A stretch of DNA of 64,000 nt from Paraspadella gotoi (lineage: Eukaryota > Chaetognatha). The position numbers were made by a program, and so were the translations under genes. The notes under the pieces were generated by a model. It did no database searches. It saw nothing but the letters and a program-made list of their open reading frames with translations, and was not told the DNA's origin. Positions 10,448-23,084 of the stretch are shown here, one piece after another. Position 1 is the first letter of the stretch. Each line of letters opens with the position of its first letter. The stretch spans positions 329,108 through 393,107 of the forward strand of contig JBJCIZ010000028.1 of assembly GCA_051294375.1 (NCBI GenBank), in the 5' to 3' direction.

Positions 10448-13400
10448 AAAAAACTCACTGCTTTTCGTCTTTTGCTGTAACCCTTATTTGTTTCCCTTCC
10501 GCCCTTGGAAAGGTCGACCGAAATTGGTAAGTTCGCGAAAAGGTCGAGGACAACGACGACGACGACGACGACGATGACGACGACGACGATGACGACGACG
10601 ACGACTACGAAGACGATGATAACAACGTCGAGGTTGACGGAGTCGATGACTTTCGCCAAGTTGATTTCTAATCAATCGACGCAAATGCCAAGCGCGAAGT
10701 CTAGAACGACAAACCCATTGACAATGATAAAACTACATTGATGACATTGCGAATGATGACTAAGATGACGGTGACACGGACTACGTCGATGACTACGTCA
10801 ATGACGACGGTTGCTCCGAGGACGACGACGAAAAAGACGACGAAAAAGACGACGNNNNNNNNNNNNNNNNNNNNNNNNNNNNNNNNNNNNNNNNNNNNNN
10901 NNNNNNNNNNNNNNNNNNNNNNNNNNNNNNNNNNNNNNNNNNNNNNNNNNNNNNNNNNNNNNNNNNNNNNNNNNNNNNNNNNNNNNNNNNNNNNNNNNNN
11001 NNNNNNNNNNNNNNNNNNNNNNNNNNNNNNNNNNNNNNNNNNNNNNNNNNNNNNNNNNNNNNNNNNNNNNNNNNNNNNNNNNNNNNNNNNNNNNNNNNNN
11101 NNNNNNNNNNNNNNNNNNNNNNNNNNNNNNNNNNNNNNNNNNNNNNNNNNNNNNNNNNNNNNNNNNNNNNNNNNNNNNNNNNNNNNNNNNNNNNNNNNNN
11201 NNNNNNNNNNNNNNNNNNNNNNNNNNNNNNNNNNNNNNNNNNNNNNNNNNNNNNNNNNNNNNNNNNNNNNNNNNNNNNNNNNNNNNNNNNNNNNNNNNNN
11301 NNNNNNNNNNNNNNNNNNNNNNNNNNNNNNNNNNNNNNNNNNNNNNNNNNNNNNNNNNNNNNNNNNNNNNNNNNNNNNNNNNNNNNNAAAAAGACGACGA
11401 CGACGAAGACGAAAAAGACAACGACGTTTCCTGGGATTATTAATTCGATCAATGGACGAAGTTTAATGCCTCGTTTGAAGATGAGAATGAGAGGAGGAAA
11501 GGAAAGGTGAGAGGTTTGGGGGCAGGAAAAGAAAATGAGAGGAGGAAAGGAAAGNNNNNNNNNNNNNNNNNNNNNNNNNGTTCTCTCTTGCTGTAACCCT
11601 ATTTGTTTTCCCTTCCGCCCTTGGAAAGGTCGACCGAAATTGGTAAGTTCGCGAAAAGGTCGAGGACAAGACGACGACGACGACGACGATGACGACGACG
11701 ACTGAGCGACGACGACGACTACGAAGACGATGATAACAACGTCGAGGTTGACGGAGTCGATGACTTTCGCCAAGTTGATTTCTAATCATATCGACGCAAA
11801 TGCCAAGCGCGAAGTCTAGAACGACAAACCCATTGACAATGATAAAACTACATTGATGACATTGCGAATGATGACTAAGATGACGGTGACACGGACTAGC
11901 TCGATGAACTACGTCAATGACGACGGTTGCTCCGAGGACGACAACGAACGAAAGACGACGAAAAAGACGACGACAACGACGACGACGACGACGACGAAAA
12001 GACGACGAAAAATACGACGACGACGACGACGACGAAAAGACGACGAAAAATACGACGACGACGAAAAAGATGACGACGACGAAAAAGACGACGAAAAAGA
12101 CGACGACGACGACGATGAGAAAAATACGACGACGACGACGAAAAAGACGACGAAAAATACGACGACGACGACGACGACGACGAAAAGATGACGACGACGA
12201 CGAAAAGACGACGAAAAATACAACGACGACGACGACGACGACGACGAAAAAAGATGATGACGACGACAAAAAGATGACGAAAAAACGACGCACGACGACG
12301 ATGAAAAAGACGACGAAAAAACGACGACGAAAAATACGTACGACGACGCACGACGACGACGAAAAAAGACGACGAAAAATACGACGAGACACACGACGAA
12401 AAAGATGACGACGCGACACGACGAAAAAGGACGACGAAAAAGACGACGAAAAATACGACGACGACGACGACGACGACGACGAAAAAGACGACGAAAAATA
12501 CGACAACGACGACGACGACGAAAAGATGACGACACACGAAAAAGACGACGAAAAATACGACGACGACGAAAAACGACGACGACGACGACGCACGACGAAA
12601 AAGATGAGGCGACGACGACGAAAGAACGACGCACAGCAAAACGACAGACAAGAGACCGACGACGACGAAGACGAAAAAGACAACGACCGTTTCCTGGGAT
12701 TATTAAATTCGATCAATGGACGAAGTTTAATGCCTCGTTTGAAGATGAGAATGAGAGTGAAGCGCAAAGGAAAGGTTGAGAGGTTTGGGGGCAGGAAAAG
12801 AAAATGAGAGGAGGAAAGGAAAGGTTTGAGGTTTTGGGGAGGAAAGAAATGAGAGGAGAAAGGAAAGTTAGTGGTTTGGGGGAGGAAAAGAAAATGAGAG
12901 GAGGAAAGGAAAGGTTAGAGGTTTGGGGAGGAAAGAAAATGAGAGGAGGAAAGGAAAGGTGAGAGTGTTTTGGGGGAAGGAAAAGAAAATGAGAGGAGGA
13001 AAGGAAAGGTGAGAGGAGGTGAGAGGTTTGGGGGGAGGAAAATAAAATGAGAGGAGGAAAGGAAAGGTGAGAGGTTTTGGGGGAAGAAAAAGAAAATGAG
13101 AGGAGGAAAGGAAGTTTGAGCAAAAAATGTCCGATCTGCCCACGATAATTATCGGTAATTAATAAATTAATTAATAATAAATAATTCAAGTTAAATAATT
13201 AATTAATTGATTAATTAGGTAATTAATTAATTAATTAATAAGATCCCAAATGTTTGTTTTTAGGGTCTTTTCGTCACAAACCACGACAAAAGCAATGACG
13301 ATGATGAGAATAATGCCGATAACGATTGACTTGATTGATTGACTGATTAATTAATTATTGATTAATTAATTGACTAATTGATTAACTGATTAATTATTTG

Positions 13401-14095
13401 ATTTATTAATACATCCTGTGTTTACATTTAATATAAAAGGAAAAAGAAGCATAATCAATTAGTGAAACAGGTTTTTTTTCCATTTAAACTCATTTCCACT
13501 CAAACAATTCCATCGAAACTTGATTTCCTGCTCAATCACACACTTTCCTACCCACATACAAAATTCCAGGTCAATCGCCCCATCCACTCAGAAGCAATTG
13601 TTGTTCAAATAGTGAAATATATTTTTTTTGTTTTTTCCATTTAAACTCATTTCCACTCGGACGATTCCATCGAAACTTCATATCCAGCTCAATCACACAC
13701 TTCCCTACCCACACACAAAATTTTATTCAAATCTATCCATCCAATCACGAGTAATTGGTGGTTTTTGCTAAGGTGAGACCGACGGACGGATGGACAATGT
13801 AACATAGACGCATAGAGGCATCGAGGCAAAAGGCATAGAGGCATAGAAGCATCGAGGCATCAAGGCAAAAGGCATAGAAGCATCGAGGCAAAAGGCATAG
13901 AGGCATAGAAGCATAGAGGCATCGAGGCAAAAGGCATAGAGGCATAAAAGACAAGAACCGAATGATGATGAATGAAAATTATTAGCGAGAATTAAAAGAA
14001 AAATAAAATAAAACTTTTACCGCATAAAAAGCATGAAAGAAATGTTCAATGTATCCATTATATAAGAAACACGCCCCTGCCTCTCTCCGTAACCA

Positions 14096-14182
<87 letters not shown>

Positions 14183-14750
14183 GCAAAAATTCCCCTCGTT
14201 CTGAATCACGTGACTTTCTGACATCTTCGAGCTCGGAAAATTGATCCATCGAAAATGCCAGACAGACGAAGACGTCAAAGGAACATTATTTGATCTGGGA
14301 AATAAACAAATTTGAACAAACAACGTCGTTTCTGAATGGGGTAATTTAGTATCGGAAAAAAAAACCCCAACAAATTAATGGTCCGATGTTGTTTTGTTTT
14401 TTTCATTTTAAAAACTCATTCCATCACATACGCTGTGTTGGCGATTTGTAAAAAATTTTTTTTTTTCCTCGATCAATAAGTGAATAAATAAGACTGTGAG
14501 AGAGTCTTGATTGAAAGCTTGCAGAAACCTGCTATGTTTTATCTTGTAAGTGTGATGGAGGCCTAAACCACCAAAGCTGTCCAAAGTCAGGGACAAGATA
14601 GCTTATTTATTAAATGAATAGATAATTTTTATATTGGTTGTACCAATTTCATACAACATTGATAGGGAAGCCAGGTACTCTGGGAGTGAATAAACGAGAC
14701 TGTGAGAGAGTCTTGATTGAAAGCTTGCAGGGACCTGCTATGTCTATGTT
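10430..14750. repeat. Large duplicated block, copy 2 (with gaps and an extra partial copy)
   Basis: This repeats the order of 6640-9900. The stretch 10430-11554 starts the block, is interrupted by 535 N at 10855-11387, and stops at a 25-N gap (11555-11579). At 11580 the block starts again and then runs through to the (TAA)n tract and MITE copies. Two starts on either side of a gap suggest overlapping contig ends placed side by side. Confidence 0.7.
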
Positions 14751-14752
14751 AT
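14480..14752 (+). mobile_element. MITE copies, the second split by a LINE insertion
   Basis: 14483-14660 matches 9650-9823. 14680-14752 matches the first part of the copy at 9840, and its remainder resumes at about 16888, after the LINE. Confidence 0.7.
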
Positions 14753-16886
14753 CTTTAGAATTAGACAAAATTACTGTTCCCGTTGATTCCCTATTACATG
14801 GCGAAAAACATGTGATGACAATATCATATTTTTAGTATTGAACGATATTTTTGTGACATTGTTCATACAATTAAAGTAGCTGACGCTACTCTGCCACGAA
14901 CTCTTCCTATTATTCAAAAAAGCTTTTTGGAATGATGAGTTATCACATTAAAAAAAGAATCAATTGAGCTGTTTAACGTTTGGCGTAACTGTGGAAACAA
15001 ATAGTGGTTCTATCTTTAATGCAAAGTTAAAAGCTAGTACACTGTATATAAACATGCTATAAAAAAGCAAAACAAGAAGAGTCAAATTGTAACTCTGAAA
15101 AATTATACGATTTAATGAATAAAGTGTGTGTAGGGTTTTGGAACTCATGGCGTAAAATGCAGGGTAAAACACGGATATTAATATGATTGATGGGGTTATT
15201 TGATGACAATACAATTGCTAATCACTTTGCTTGAATTAATATGGTTATCAGTGGTATGATGATTTTAATGCTGAAAGTAACGAACGACTGAAATCAAATT
15301 TTGGTGAAAAATATAAAGCTTACTGTCAATCTTTAGCAGAGACATCTATTAGACCATACTTGATTTCATGGGATGAGTTTTCTAACCGCTTTTTGTAAGT
15401 TAAAAGCAGGTAAACTCACCCTCTCTTTATTACTCCAGAAACATTTGATTCATGCGTGCCCTAAATTATTAATTCATATTCACATGTTTTAATTAACAGT
15501 TTTATTCAACACGCCTATGTTTGTTCAGACTTTTTAGATGGACTACTAATTATTCAATGTGAAGATTACAGTGGTGATCTTTGTACCGTCTCTAATTACC
15601 GAGGAATAACTCTGTCATCAAGTTTTTAGTCAATTGTTTTGAGCACTGTCTCTTGTTAAAATTTGGGCATTATCTTTTTTCAGATGACTTGCAATTTGGT
15701 TATAAGAAATCTCATTCTACTCTCTCATGCAATGTTCACTCTACGAACCTGCATAGATTATTTTCATGTTCATGGTTCGGGTGTTTACAGTACATTTATG
15801 GATTGTAGCAAGGGTTTTGACAAAGTGAATCATTATGGTCTTTTTACTAGCTTATAGATCGTGGAGGCCATTATGTTTCTTAAAAAATCTTGGTATACTG
15901 GTAATAGCAACTTAAAAAGTAAATGTAGATGGAAAAGTACCATTAGTGATTCATTTGTAGTGTCTTCTGGCGTACGCCAAGGAGGAGTCCTCAGTCCTTA
16001 CTTATGGGCAGTATATGTCAACGATTTAATTTTGGAACTAAAAAAATCAGGTTATGGTTGTTACATAGGACATATTTTTGTAGCATGCATATTTTATGCA
16101 GACGATATAGCATTACTTTCACCAACGATAAGAGGTATGCAAGTCTTATTGACATTTGTGCAAAATATGCAAAGGATTTTTGTTTTACATTTAGTTTTCA
16201 AAACGAAAAGTCATGTATTTTGGGAAGTGGCAAACTACAATTCCAAATGATATACTTTTTCTCGATGGTAACTGTATCGATCTAGTTGATAAATGGACAT
16301 ATCTAGGGTTCAACCTTAGTAGTGAAAGAGACAGCTTGTTTGAGCCAAGCAAAGAATTGGTATCTTTTTTTAGATCAAGTACTGTTTGATAAATGCCTGT
16401 TAAACCTTCAGAAGGAATTTTTGATGAAATTGTATTATACTAACTGTGTTTCGGTTCTCCTTTATGGTTGTGAAGTAAAAACTTTTTTCTGTACGTAATA
16501 TGAATAGACTTAATGTTGCTGTTAAAATGATGGTGTACGAAAGATTTTTTTGGATATAATCGATGGGAAAGTGTGAGAGAACTTAGGAGTTGTTTGGATA
16601 CCACGACCTATCTACAATTTTTAATAATCGTAAGAAAACCTTTATCTCAAGATATATACAATGAAAAATACTGTTCTAGTAAACTTGTTCCATTTTTACA
16701 ACATAAGAAAATTTTTAATTGTTTAAATTTTAATTAAATTAATTTTATTTTAATTTTACACTGTTTTTTTTTTTTTCTTCTTAGTTTATGTTTTTGCTTG
16801 ACGTTAGTCTGTCTTTGTTTGTTTTGTTTGTTGATGATGATTGTAACTGAATACAACCTCGTTGTATTCGAATAAATCGCCTATAT
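14753..16886 (+). pseudogene. Decayed non-LTR retrotransposon (LINE) with reverse transcriptase
   Basis: The reverse transcriptase domain is readable at 15663-16250, a single frame interrupted by a TAG at 15855. It contains FMDCSKGFDKVNH (first catalytic Asp region), SSGVRQGGVLSPYLWAVYVND and the catalytic box FYADDIALLSP. Upstream, 14880-15450 shows fragments of an endonuclease-RT linker (LPRTLP, FWNDEL). Downstream, 16255-16620 shows LVDKWTYLGF and other thumb-like pieces in shifted frames. Many stops and frameshifts mean it cannot move itself. The 3' end has TGATGATGATTGTAACTGAATACAACCTCG-type sequence and no long poly-A. The flanking words TATGTTATCTT (left) and TATATTATCTT (right) may be an imperfect target-site duplication. 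The clade (CR1/Jockey-like) is uncertain. Confidence 0.8.
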
Positions 16887-16887
16887 A

Positions 16888-17380
16888 TTATCTTGTAAGA
16901 GTGATGGAGGCCTTAACCACAAAGCCCTGTCCCAAGTCAGGGGCAAGATAGCTTATTTATTAAATTAATAAATAATTTTTTTATTGGTTTTACCAATTTC
17001 ATTCTATTCTAGTTACTTACAAAATTTAAACTTAATTGATTCATCCAGTCATGAGTAAAAGGAGGGTAATTAATAATTATACACCACTTCATGAATTTAT
17101 TACTTCTGACCCCCAGCTTGCAATTTCTCACCGCTGAAAACGCCGCTTGGGTATTTTTTTTTAATTTTGTGATATATATCATTTAAGTAGTCTTAGTCTA
17201 AGTCTCTTCGGAGGCGTGGGTTCGAATCCCAACGCTGCCACCACATTTAAGTAAGTAGACAGGGATTTCAATATGGAATTTTATTATTAGAAAATAGACA
17301 AGACGGTGTCAATTTTCAGACAGAGCGAATCAAAGCAGAAACAAAGAATCTTTGACGAAGTCAGTTTCCTCTTCCGGAAT
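16888..17380 (+). repeat. Continuation of duplicated block after the LINE
   Basis: It matches 9910-10400, including the MITE right part, the tRNA-Leu fragment and the CAAAGCAGAAACAAAGA segment. Confidence 0.75.
17201..17243 (+). tRNA. tRNA-Leu 3' fragment ending in CCA (pseudo)
   Basis: AGTCTCTTCGGAGGCGTGGG then TTCGAATCCCAACGCTGCC, discriminator A and CCA. This is the variable arm, T arm and acceptor of tRNA-Leu, with one inserted A in the T stem. The encoded CCA at 17241-17243 is what a processed tRNA copied by reverse transcription would leave. The 5' half is missing. Confidence 0.7.
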
Positions 17381-17535
17381 CTTCCTCTTCCTCTTCTAGA
17401 ACCTTCTTTTCCTCCTCCGGAAATTGCTCTTCCTCTTCTGGATTTGGCTTCCGAAATCATTCCAGAATCTTCTTCCTCTTCCGGAATCCTCTTCCTTAAT
17501 CCTTTCCTCTGTTTCCGAGTTTCATTTATCTGTGA

Positions 17536-17900
17536 TGATATGGTGACAATTTCATACGCACTGCTAAAAAAAACAAGTTTNNNNNNNNNNGGATTAATAC
17601 AATGTTTAATATATATTTATATTAATAAATTTTGATATGCCTTAGTAATGATAGCAGGAAGATGATTTGAAAACCGTCTCTCATTTTTAAATTTTCAATT
17701 TAAATATTAAATTTTTTTCCCGACTTTCAGTAAGCTTTTTAAAGAAATTTTAAATAAAATAATATCAATATTATTATCTTCTAAAATCCCTTCCAAATAT
17801 GAAGAAAATGATGTATTTACAAATACTGCAGTATTGAAATTAAATCCGCCCAGCCTTAATTTAATTAGAATAGTTAAAACCGGGAATCCTTTCAAAAAAT
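17536..17900. mobile_element. Fragment of the large foldback MITE family
   Basis: It opens with ATGGTGACAATTTCATA, like the terminus of the element at 43967. It continues through a 10-N gap to words shared with that element's interior (AAAATATGAAGAAAATGAT-like, CCAGCCTTAATTTAATTA). The far end is not recognised. Confidence 0.5.
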
Positions 17901-18117
17901 AAATAGCTGAAAGGCTTGTTTAAATCACTTTTTCTTGGGCTTTTTCATTGGCATTGTTAAGGTTCACCCCGCCAATGAGCATGACACTTTCAGTTGTGAC
18001 CCGGCTCATGACCACTAGGTACCGGGTTCAATCCCAACCCGGTACCTACCCTTATGGTAGCGTGACAACTGACAACGGCTGTAAAGCGCCATGAATTATG
18101 ATAAAATATGCGAAAAA

Positions 18118-18345
18118 AATTATGTCCGTCCATCCGTCTGTCCGTCCATCCCACCTTAGCAAAAAACTCCAAATACTCGTGATTGGACGGTTGGAGTGGA
18201 ATCAAATTGGATGGTTGGAGTGGAATCAAATTGGATGGTTGGAGTGGAATCAAATTGGATGGTTGGAGAGAAAGTGCGGGTAGGAAACTGTGTGATCAAG
18301 CTGGAAGAAAAGTTTCAATGGAATCGTGCGAGTGGAAATGAGTTT
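18118..18345 (-). repeat. Interspersed repeat (CCGTCCGTC family) with a 24-bp triplication
   Basis: The segment is in reverse orientation to the copies at 8625 and 29085, with TCCGTCCATCCGTCTGTCC at its left edge. Inside it, GGTTGGAGTGGAATCAAATT (24-bp unit) is repeated three times in tandem at about 18190-18262. Confidence 0.7.
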
Positions 18346-18439
18346 AAATGGAAAAAAACATTTACACATTTACTTGAATCGTAGGAGTGGAAAAGAGTTT
18401 AAATTAGAACACCAAAAGACACATTTATTGAATTTTTTA

Positions 18440-18783
18440 AACTTTCTCTCTATATCTATTGATTGATTTGATTGATTGATTGATTGATTGATTGTTAATT
18501 TGGTTAAATGATTGATTGACAAATATTTTAATTTATTTATTGAGAAATCTGTTGTGGTTTAAAATTTAATGATCGAGTTAGACATTATTGTGTAATTGTG
18601 TAATTGTGTATTGTGTAATCCTTTCGTTTCGATGCTTTAGCAATTTGCAGGAATAATTTTGATTTGTTTGTGACAACGATTTGTTTTATTTCAGTTTAGA
18701 AACGGACATGTTTCGGCTTTGAATACAAGTCTTCATCAGCGTTGACCGATTTGTGAATTATATTTCAAATTTGTGCATAAAGA

Positions 18784-18830
<47 letters not shown>

Positions 18831-18960
18831 CAGGGTGAAGTTGAAATAATACATTGTGCAATGTACAACAAATAATAGTTATAATTAGTTTTCGTATCTA
18901 CTATCCTTGCATCCTAAAATCCTTAGGTAACATCGCTTTAATAATTGGGAATCAACAATC
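18440..18960. other. Intergenic with (TTGA)n and (GA)n tracts
   Basis: A short (TTGA)n run lies at about 18465-18495, a TGTGTAAT run near 18590-18620, and (GA)n at 18788-18828. I see no gene. Confidence 0.7.
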
Positions 18961-19081
18961 GGGAAGTTAAGATTTGGAAGTGATGATCGGGAAGTGAAGA
19001 TTTGGAAGTGATGATCGGGAAGTGAAGATTTGGAAGTGATGATCGGGAAGTGAAGATTTGGAAGTGATGATCGGGAAGTGA
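18959..19081. repeat. 28-bp minisatellite, about 4.4 units
   Basis: The unit GGGAAGTGAAGATTTGGAAG plus TGATGATC repeats with almost no change between units, which points to recent expansion. Confidence 0.9.
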
Positions 19082-20463
19082 CCATTAAGGCGGAACAAAG
19101 CAAAAACTAAGAGTTCTGTAATATAAATAACGTTAGAGCATCCCTGTGGAATAACGAAATTGAAAAAAAATTTAATATTTTATTTATAGTTAATAACATA
19201 GAAGCATTTAATGCTTATCGTATTACTATAAATCATGAAATCAGAATTTTTAAAAACGGATTTGGGTAGAGCTTTAAAAAATAAATAAAAAATATTACTA
19301 CAAGATTTCAAAATTTGTATGTTTTATTAGTTAAAATTAGAAAAAACTATAAAAATTATGGTACGATGATGATGATGATGATGATTTTATAGAGTTTTTC
19401 CATTATTTATGGAAATATTGAAAAACGCATTATACTTTGTGTAGACAACTTTTTATGGGCTATCTGAATCTGTTCCTAAAAAAGAAAATTTTTACAAAAA
19501 ATATTTTTCATTGTCTATGCATTGATAAATATTTAAATGCTTCAATGTTATACCGTGCTCACTAGTTAAAAAAGTGATAGTAAATATTGATTAAGTATAT
19601 GATGGACAAATGAATTTTATATTTCAGAACTCTTAATGATAAAAAGTGATCAATTTTGGCCCATCTTAGTGACGATCTTGAATTGACATTTTTTTTATTA
19701 ATTTATTTTAAAGATAATTGTGCTGGCAAGATCACTATACTAGGAATTTTTGGTTTTATGGTCTGTTGTAATATGTGATCATCACAAATTAAAAGACTCA
19801 TCATGACTTATCATCTGGATAGCTGCTTACCGCTAAATTATCGTAGGTAGATCCGACATTGTTTGCTCAAACTAGTACTATATTTTAAAAAACAGATTTA
19901 AAATTTTAGATAATTCAATTTTAACTCACTTCATTGAACAGAGGTTGGGCAGATTAAATTTTATGTTAGAGCTATTAATATTGATATATTTTAATAATTT
20001 TTTTTTAAAGCACTGGAGGTTAAGAAAAAATTAAATTTTAAAACATTGAGTTAGAAAATGAAACCCTTTTCAAGCCAACTTTCTCCACTCATTATCATGA
20101 TCAATATGAAATTTATACACATAAATTACTTTGGTATTTTTTATCAAACTTACTTTCAAAATCCATAAAATAAGCTCTGATTTGCAAATCGCAGCATTTT
20201 TCTAGCGGCGGNNNNNNNNNNNNNNNNNNNNNNNNNGTTTAAAATCGTCCCCTGTATCGGTCGCTTTTGAACTTGGGGGCTTTTGGACCCATTTTCCTTT
20301 ACCGATTGACCTTTTCTCATTTCCCCATGAAAATTTTTTTTTTTCTCTTTTTCTTCGTCAATCAATCAATAGACACCATATTTATTCCTTACTTTCTAAA
20401 GCCACGCTTCAGTCACATCCGAATCAAGACTTCCAGATTCAACTCGAATTACCAATCGCAAGG
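19082..20463. other. AT-rich intergenic DNA; start of a segment duplicated at 30 kb
   Basis: No gene is seen. About 19725-19870 is found again, inverted, at 27125-27300 (words ATTCCTAGTATAGTGATCTT and AATGTCGGATC). From about 19905 the sequence parallels 29970-30460 up to the XK-related-like start, including a MITE-family end near 20050-20260 that contains a 25-N gap at 20212-20236. Confidence 0.6.
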
Positions 20464-22415
20464 ATGCAAGGCATTGAGAAAATTGGAGTTGCTCGATCAC
20501 GACGCTTCTCCTGTCGCGATTTGACGACAGATTTGAAAACATCGCCGCATCATCTCTCTATCAACGAGCCATTCTTTACTTTCATTTGGCGCTCTTATTT
20601 TTACGTGTTCTTTATTCGCATTTGCTTGATCTCGATCAGTCTACAGTTGGGGCATCATTATGAAGCACCAAGAACATTTCAGTCAACTTATGAGTACTCC
20701 CTTGCGAAGAACGTTGACCTTTCTTCTTTCACCTTGTGGATGTCCATTATTCCTGCGTTCCTTTGATTTTATCTCATAGAAAATTCCCCAAAATTTACTA
20801 GTTTTGGAATTTAAAGAAAATTTCATGTTTTAATTTAAATTGATACAAGCTTTTCTCGAGTCATTTTTGCAATTGGTTCTTCAAAATGGCATCAACAATT
20901 TTTGGAATGCATCAAGATAAACAACAAACCTGTGTCTGCCCAGCTTGGCAATCGCAACATTAATAACTTTTGGGTTTAGGTTAGTCTGAGGGGATTGGAT
21001 TTAGTTATTCAAAAAACAAATGAACAGCCTTGAAAATACTAATACAAGGTGTTTTTGCGAGAGGGACCTCACTTATGGTCGGTATTACGTTTGCAGAATG
21101 GAAGATGGACAAATTTATGGTCTCTTGTCTCTTATGGTCTTATCTTAGTACGTCATTAGGCGTGATACTTGTTCAAAGTGCGGAGGCTCTAAAAAATTAA
21201 TTTTATAGAAAAGGACTACTAAGAGTGGTAAGCGTTTTTTTGGGGAGCGTGCCAAATACTTTGGGCCTTGGACTGGCCGTATACAATGATTTTTTTAAAC
21301 ACATCTGCATTATTCTTTCATCCTTTTTGCATATTTGTTCCTTTTTTACTTTACGAGATTTCCCCATGGAACTCGCCGTACTTTGCCAAATTGATTGTGG
21401 ATAACTACCGTTTTTTCGACAATCCATCGCGAATAAAATATGATGAAGATTTCTTTTCAAAGAATTTGCGCTGTTTTTTAATTTGTTATTATTTTCACTT
21501 GCCTTGAATTTACTGTCGCCTTTGAAAATTGTATCATACTCTTCATAATCACTTTGAATAATTGGTATTTGTAATGCCAATAGTAAAATGGCATCTGGTT
21601 TTCAGCTTAATTAACCGGTAGACGTTTACATGTATAATGCTATGCATTCCGGCAGTCAAACACAACAATTTGAAGAAGTGCTGAAGAATTTATTATAGTT
21701 CTTTATATTCCCACACAATACCAGTATCATTGGAAGTCTAAACCAATGAATTTTGGTTTTTATCACGGCCAAACAATACTTTATTTTTTTCTCTAACGAT
21801 ATAAACTCATAACGATTATTTACTTTCAATTGAAGTGCGTTCTTTCATGTGATGATACACTTATAATTTAATTCCTTAAAAGAATTGTTGCTTGAAATAT
21901 TTTTTAGCCTTGGAGTCCGTGTTTTTTCTTTTTGGTTTATTATGTTTATTAAAACGCCTTCAAGGAAAAACAACGTATAGATCACCTCTCCTCCCCCTTA
22001 GTAGTTTGTAATTTTTTTCCAATTAGCGGTTGCTTTTTTATTTTTACTGCCTATAAAAAAAAATATTACTCGCGCGAAAAAGCAAAATGGTGTTACTGGA
22101 CGCTAAATTTTGTCAAATTATTTTCACCGTGCGTTCCATTTTCTTCTTCTTGACAATCAATACAGTCTCTTTTTCAATAGAAAGATTAAAAATATATTGC
22201 GCATTTGCTTAATGAATGGCTCGTAACTTGGGGCCAGTCGCTCCAGTTTACTAAAACAAGAAATTATCACGAGGTTTACTTAACATTATGTTTCCACGAA
22301 AACTATTTTTTCCTTCCTTTGTCTTTCGTTTTTCCTTTATTTAACTCGCTCTTTTGCTATCTCTCAAAAAGATCGGAATAATGAGTTTTTCAAAAGGGAT
22401 TTGTTATTCTGATGC
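20464..22415 (+). pseudogene. Decayed copy of the XK-related-like membrane protein gene
   Basis: Alignment by eye to 30462-32366 holds along the whole length. The ATG at 20464 opens a frame that shares DLTTDLKT and LSINEPFF with the 30-kb copy. Dozens of one-base insertions and deletions then split it into short frames, for example around 20760, 20900, 21090, 21290 and 21500. The longest surviving piece is about 100 residues. Similarity continues past the coding part to about 23100. Either this copy has decayed as a pseudogene, or it is a poorly corrected long-read contig of the same locus. The density of indels over substitutions leans towards the latter. Confidence 0.6.
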
Positions 22416-23084
22416 TTTTCATTGTTTTAACTTGTCTCTACATTTTATCAAACTCGTAATGGGAAAAAGGGTTAGCGGTCGTTGATGGAGAGGATATGAG
22501 AGAAGAAGAGAGAACAGTTCATCTTCTCATATGATGCTGTTTTGATAGGTTTTTGGTTAGTGTTGGTTCAACAACTACATTGGCTACTATCAATGCTTTA
22601 ATTGGTTCATCTCTCCCAGGCAATTGAATTATTTCTGTTCCATATTTTATACAATTTTAGAAGCCAGAATGTTCAAAAAGTCACTGATTTTTGCAAACTT
22701 ACCTTGTATTGCATATTTTTAAATTTTGCGGCTCTCATTATTCTTTCTCCACTATTAAACACATTAAATAATTTTTGCAAGATAATTGGAATGTTGTAAT
22801 TTTTGTCGCTTAGTACACTTAGCTCCTGATAGTATGCTAACGTTCTCATTGGCGCCTATAACAGGGATTTGTAGATATTCATTGTTGTATATATTTAAGC
22901 GTCAACAAATACAAATACAATATAATAACTGTGCGAAACATTTCACGGAGCCACCGGCCAAAGACCTAACATCTTTTCAAAGCGAGGAGAAAGAGAACGA
23001 GGTACAATTGTTATATTAGACTGGATTATTCTTAAAATACTTGGGCCGAGATTCTTTGGTTTGCACCAGGAAATTTTCTACAAT
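22416..23084. other. Downstream flank shared with 32366-33030
   Basis: No gene is seen. It matches the region after the 30-kb XK-related-like copy, for example GAAGCCAGAATGTTCAAAAA and TAGCTCCTGATAGTATG. Confidence 0.6.

Noticed and set aside
10738-11773. Open frames running through the 535-base N gap
   Set aside because: They consist mainly of unknown residues plus satellite, so nothing can be supported.
18959-19081. Regular 28-bp repeats as a possible CRISPR array
   Set aside because: The units abut with no unique spacers, the context is eukaryotic and there are no cas genes. It is a minisatellite.
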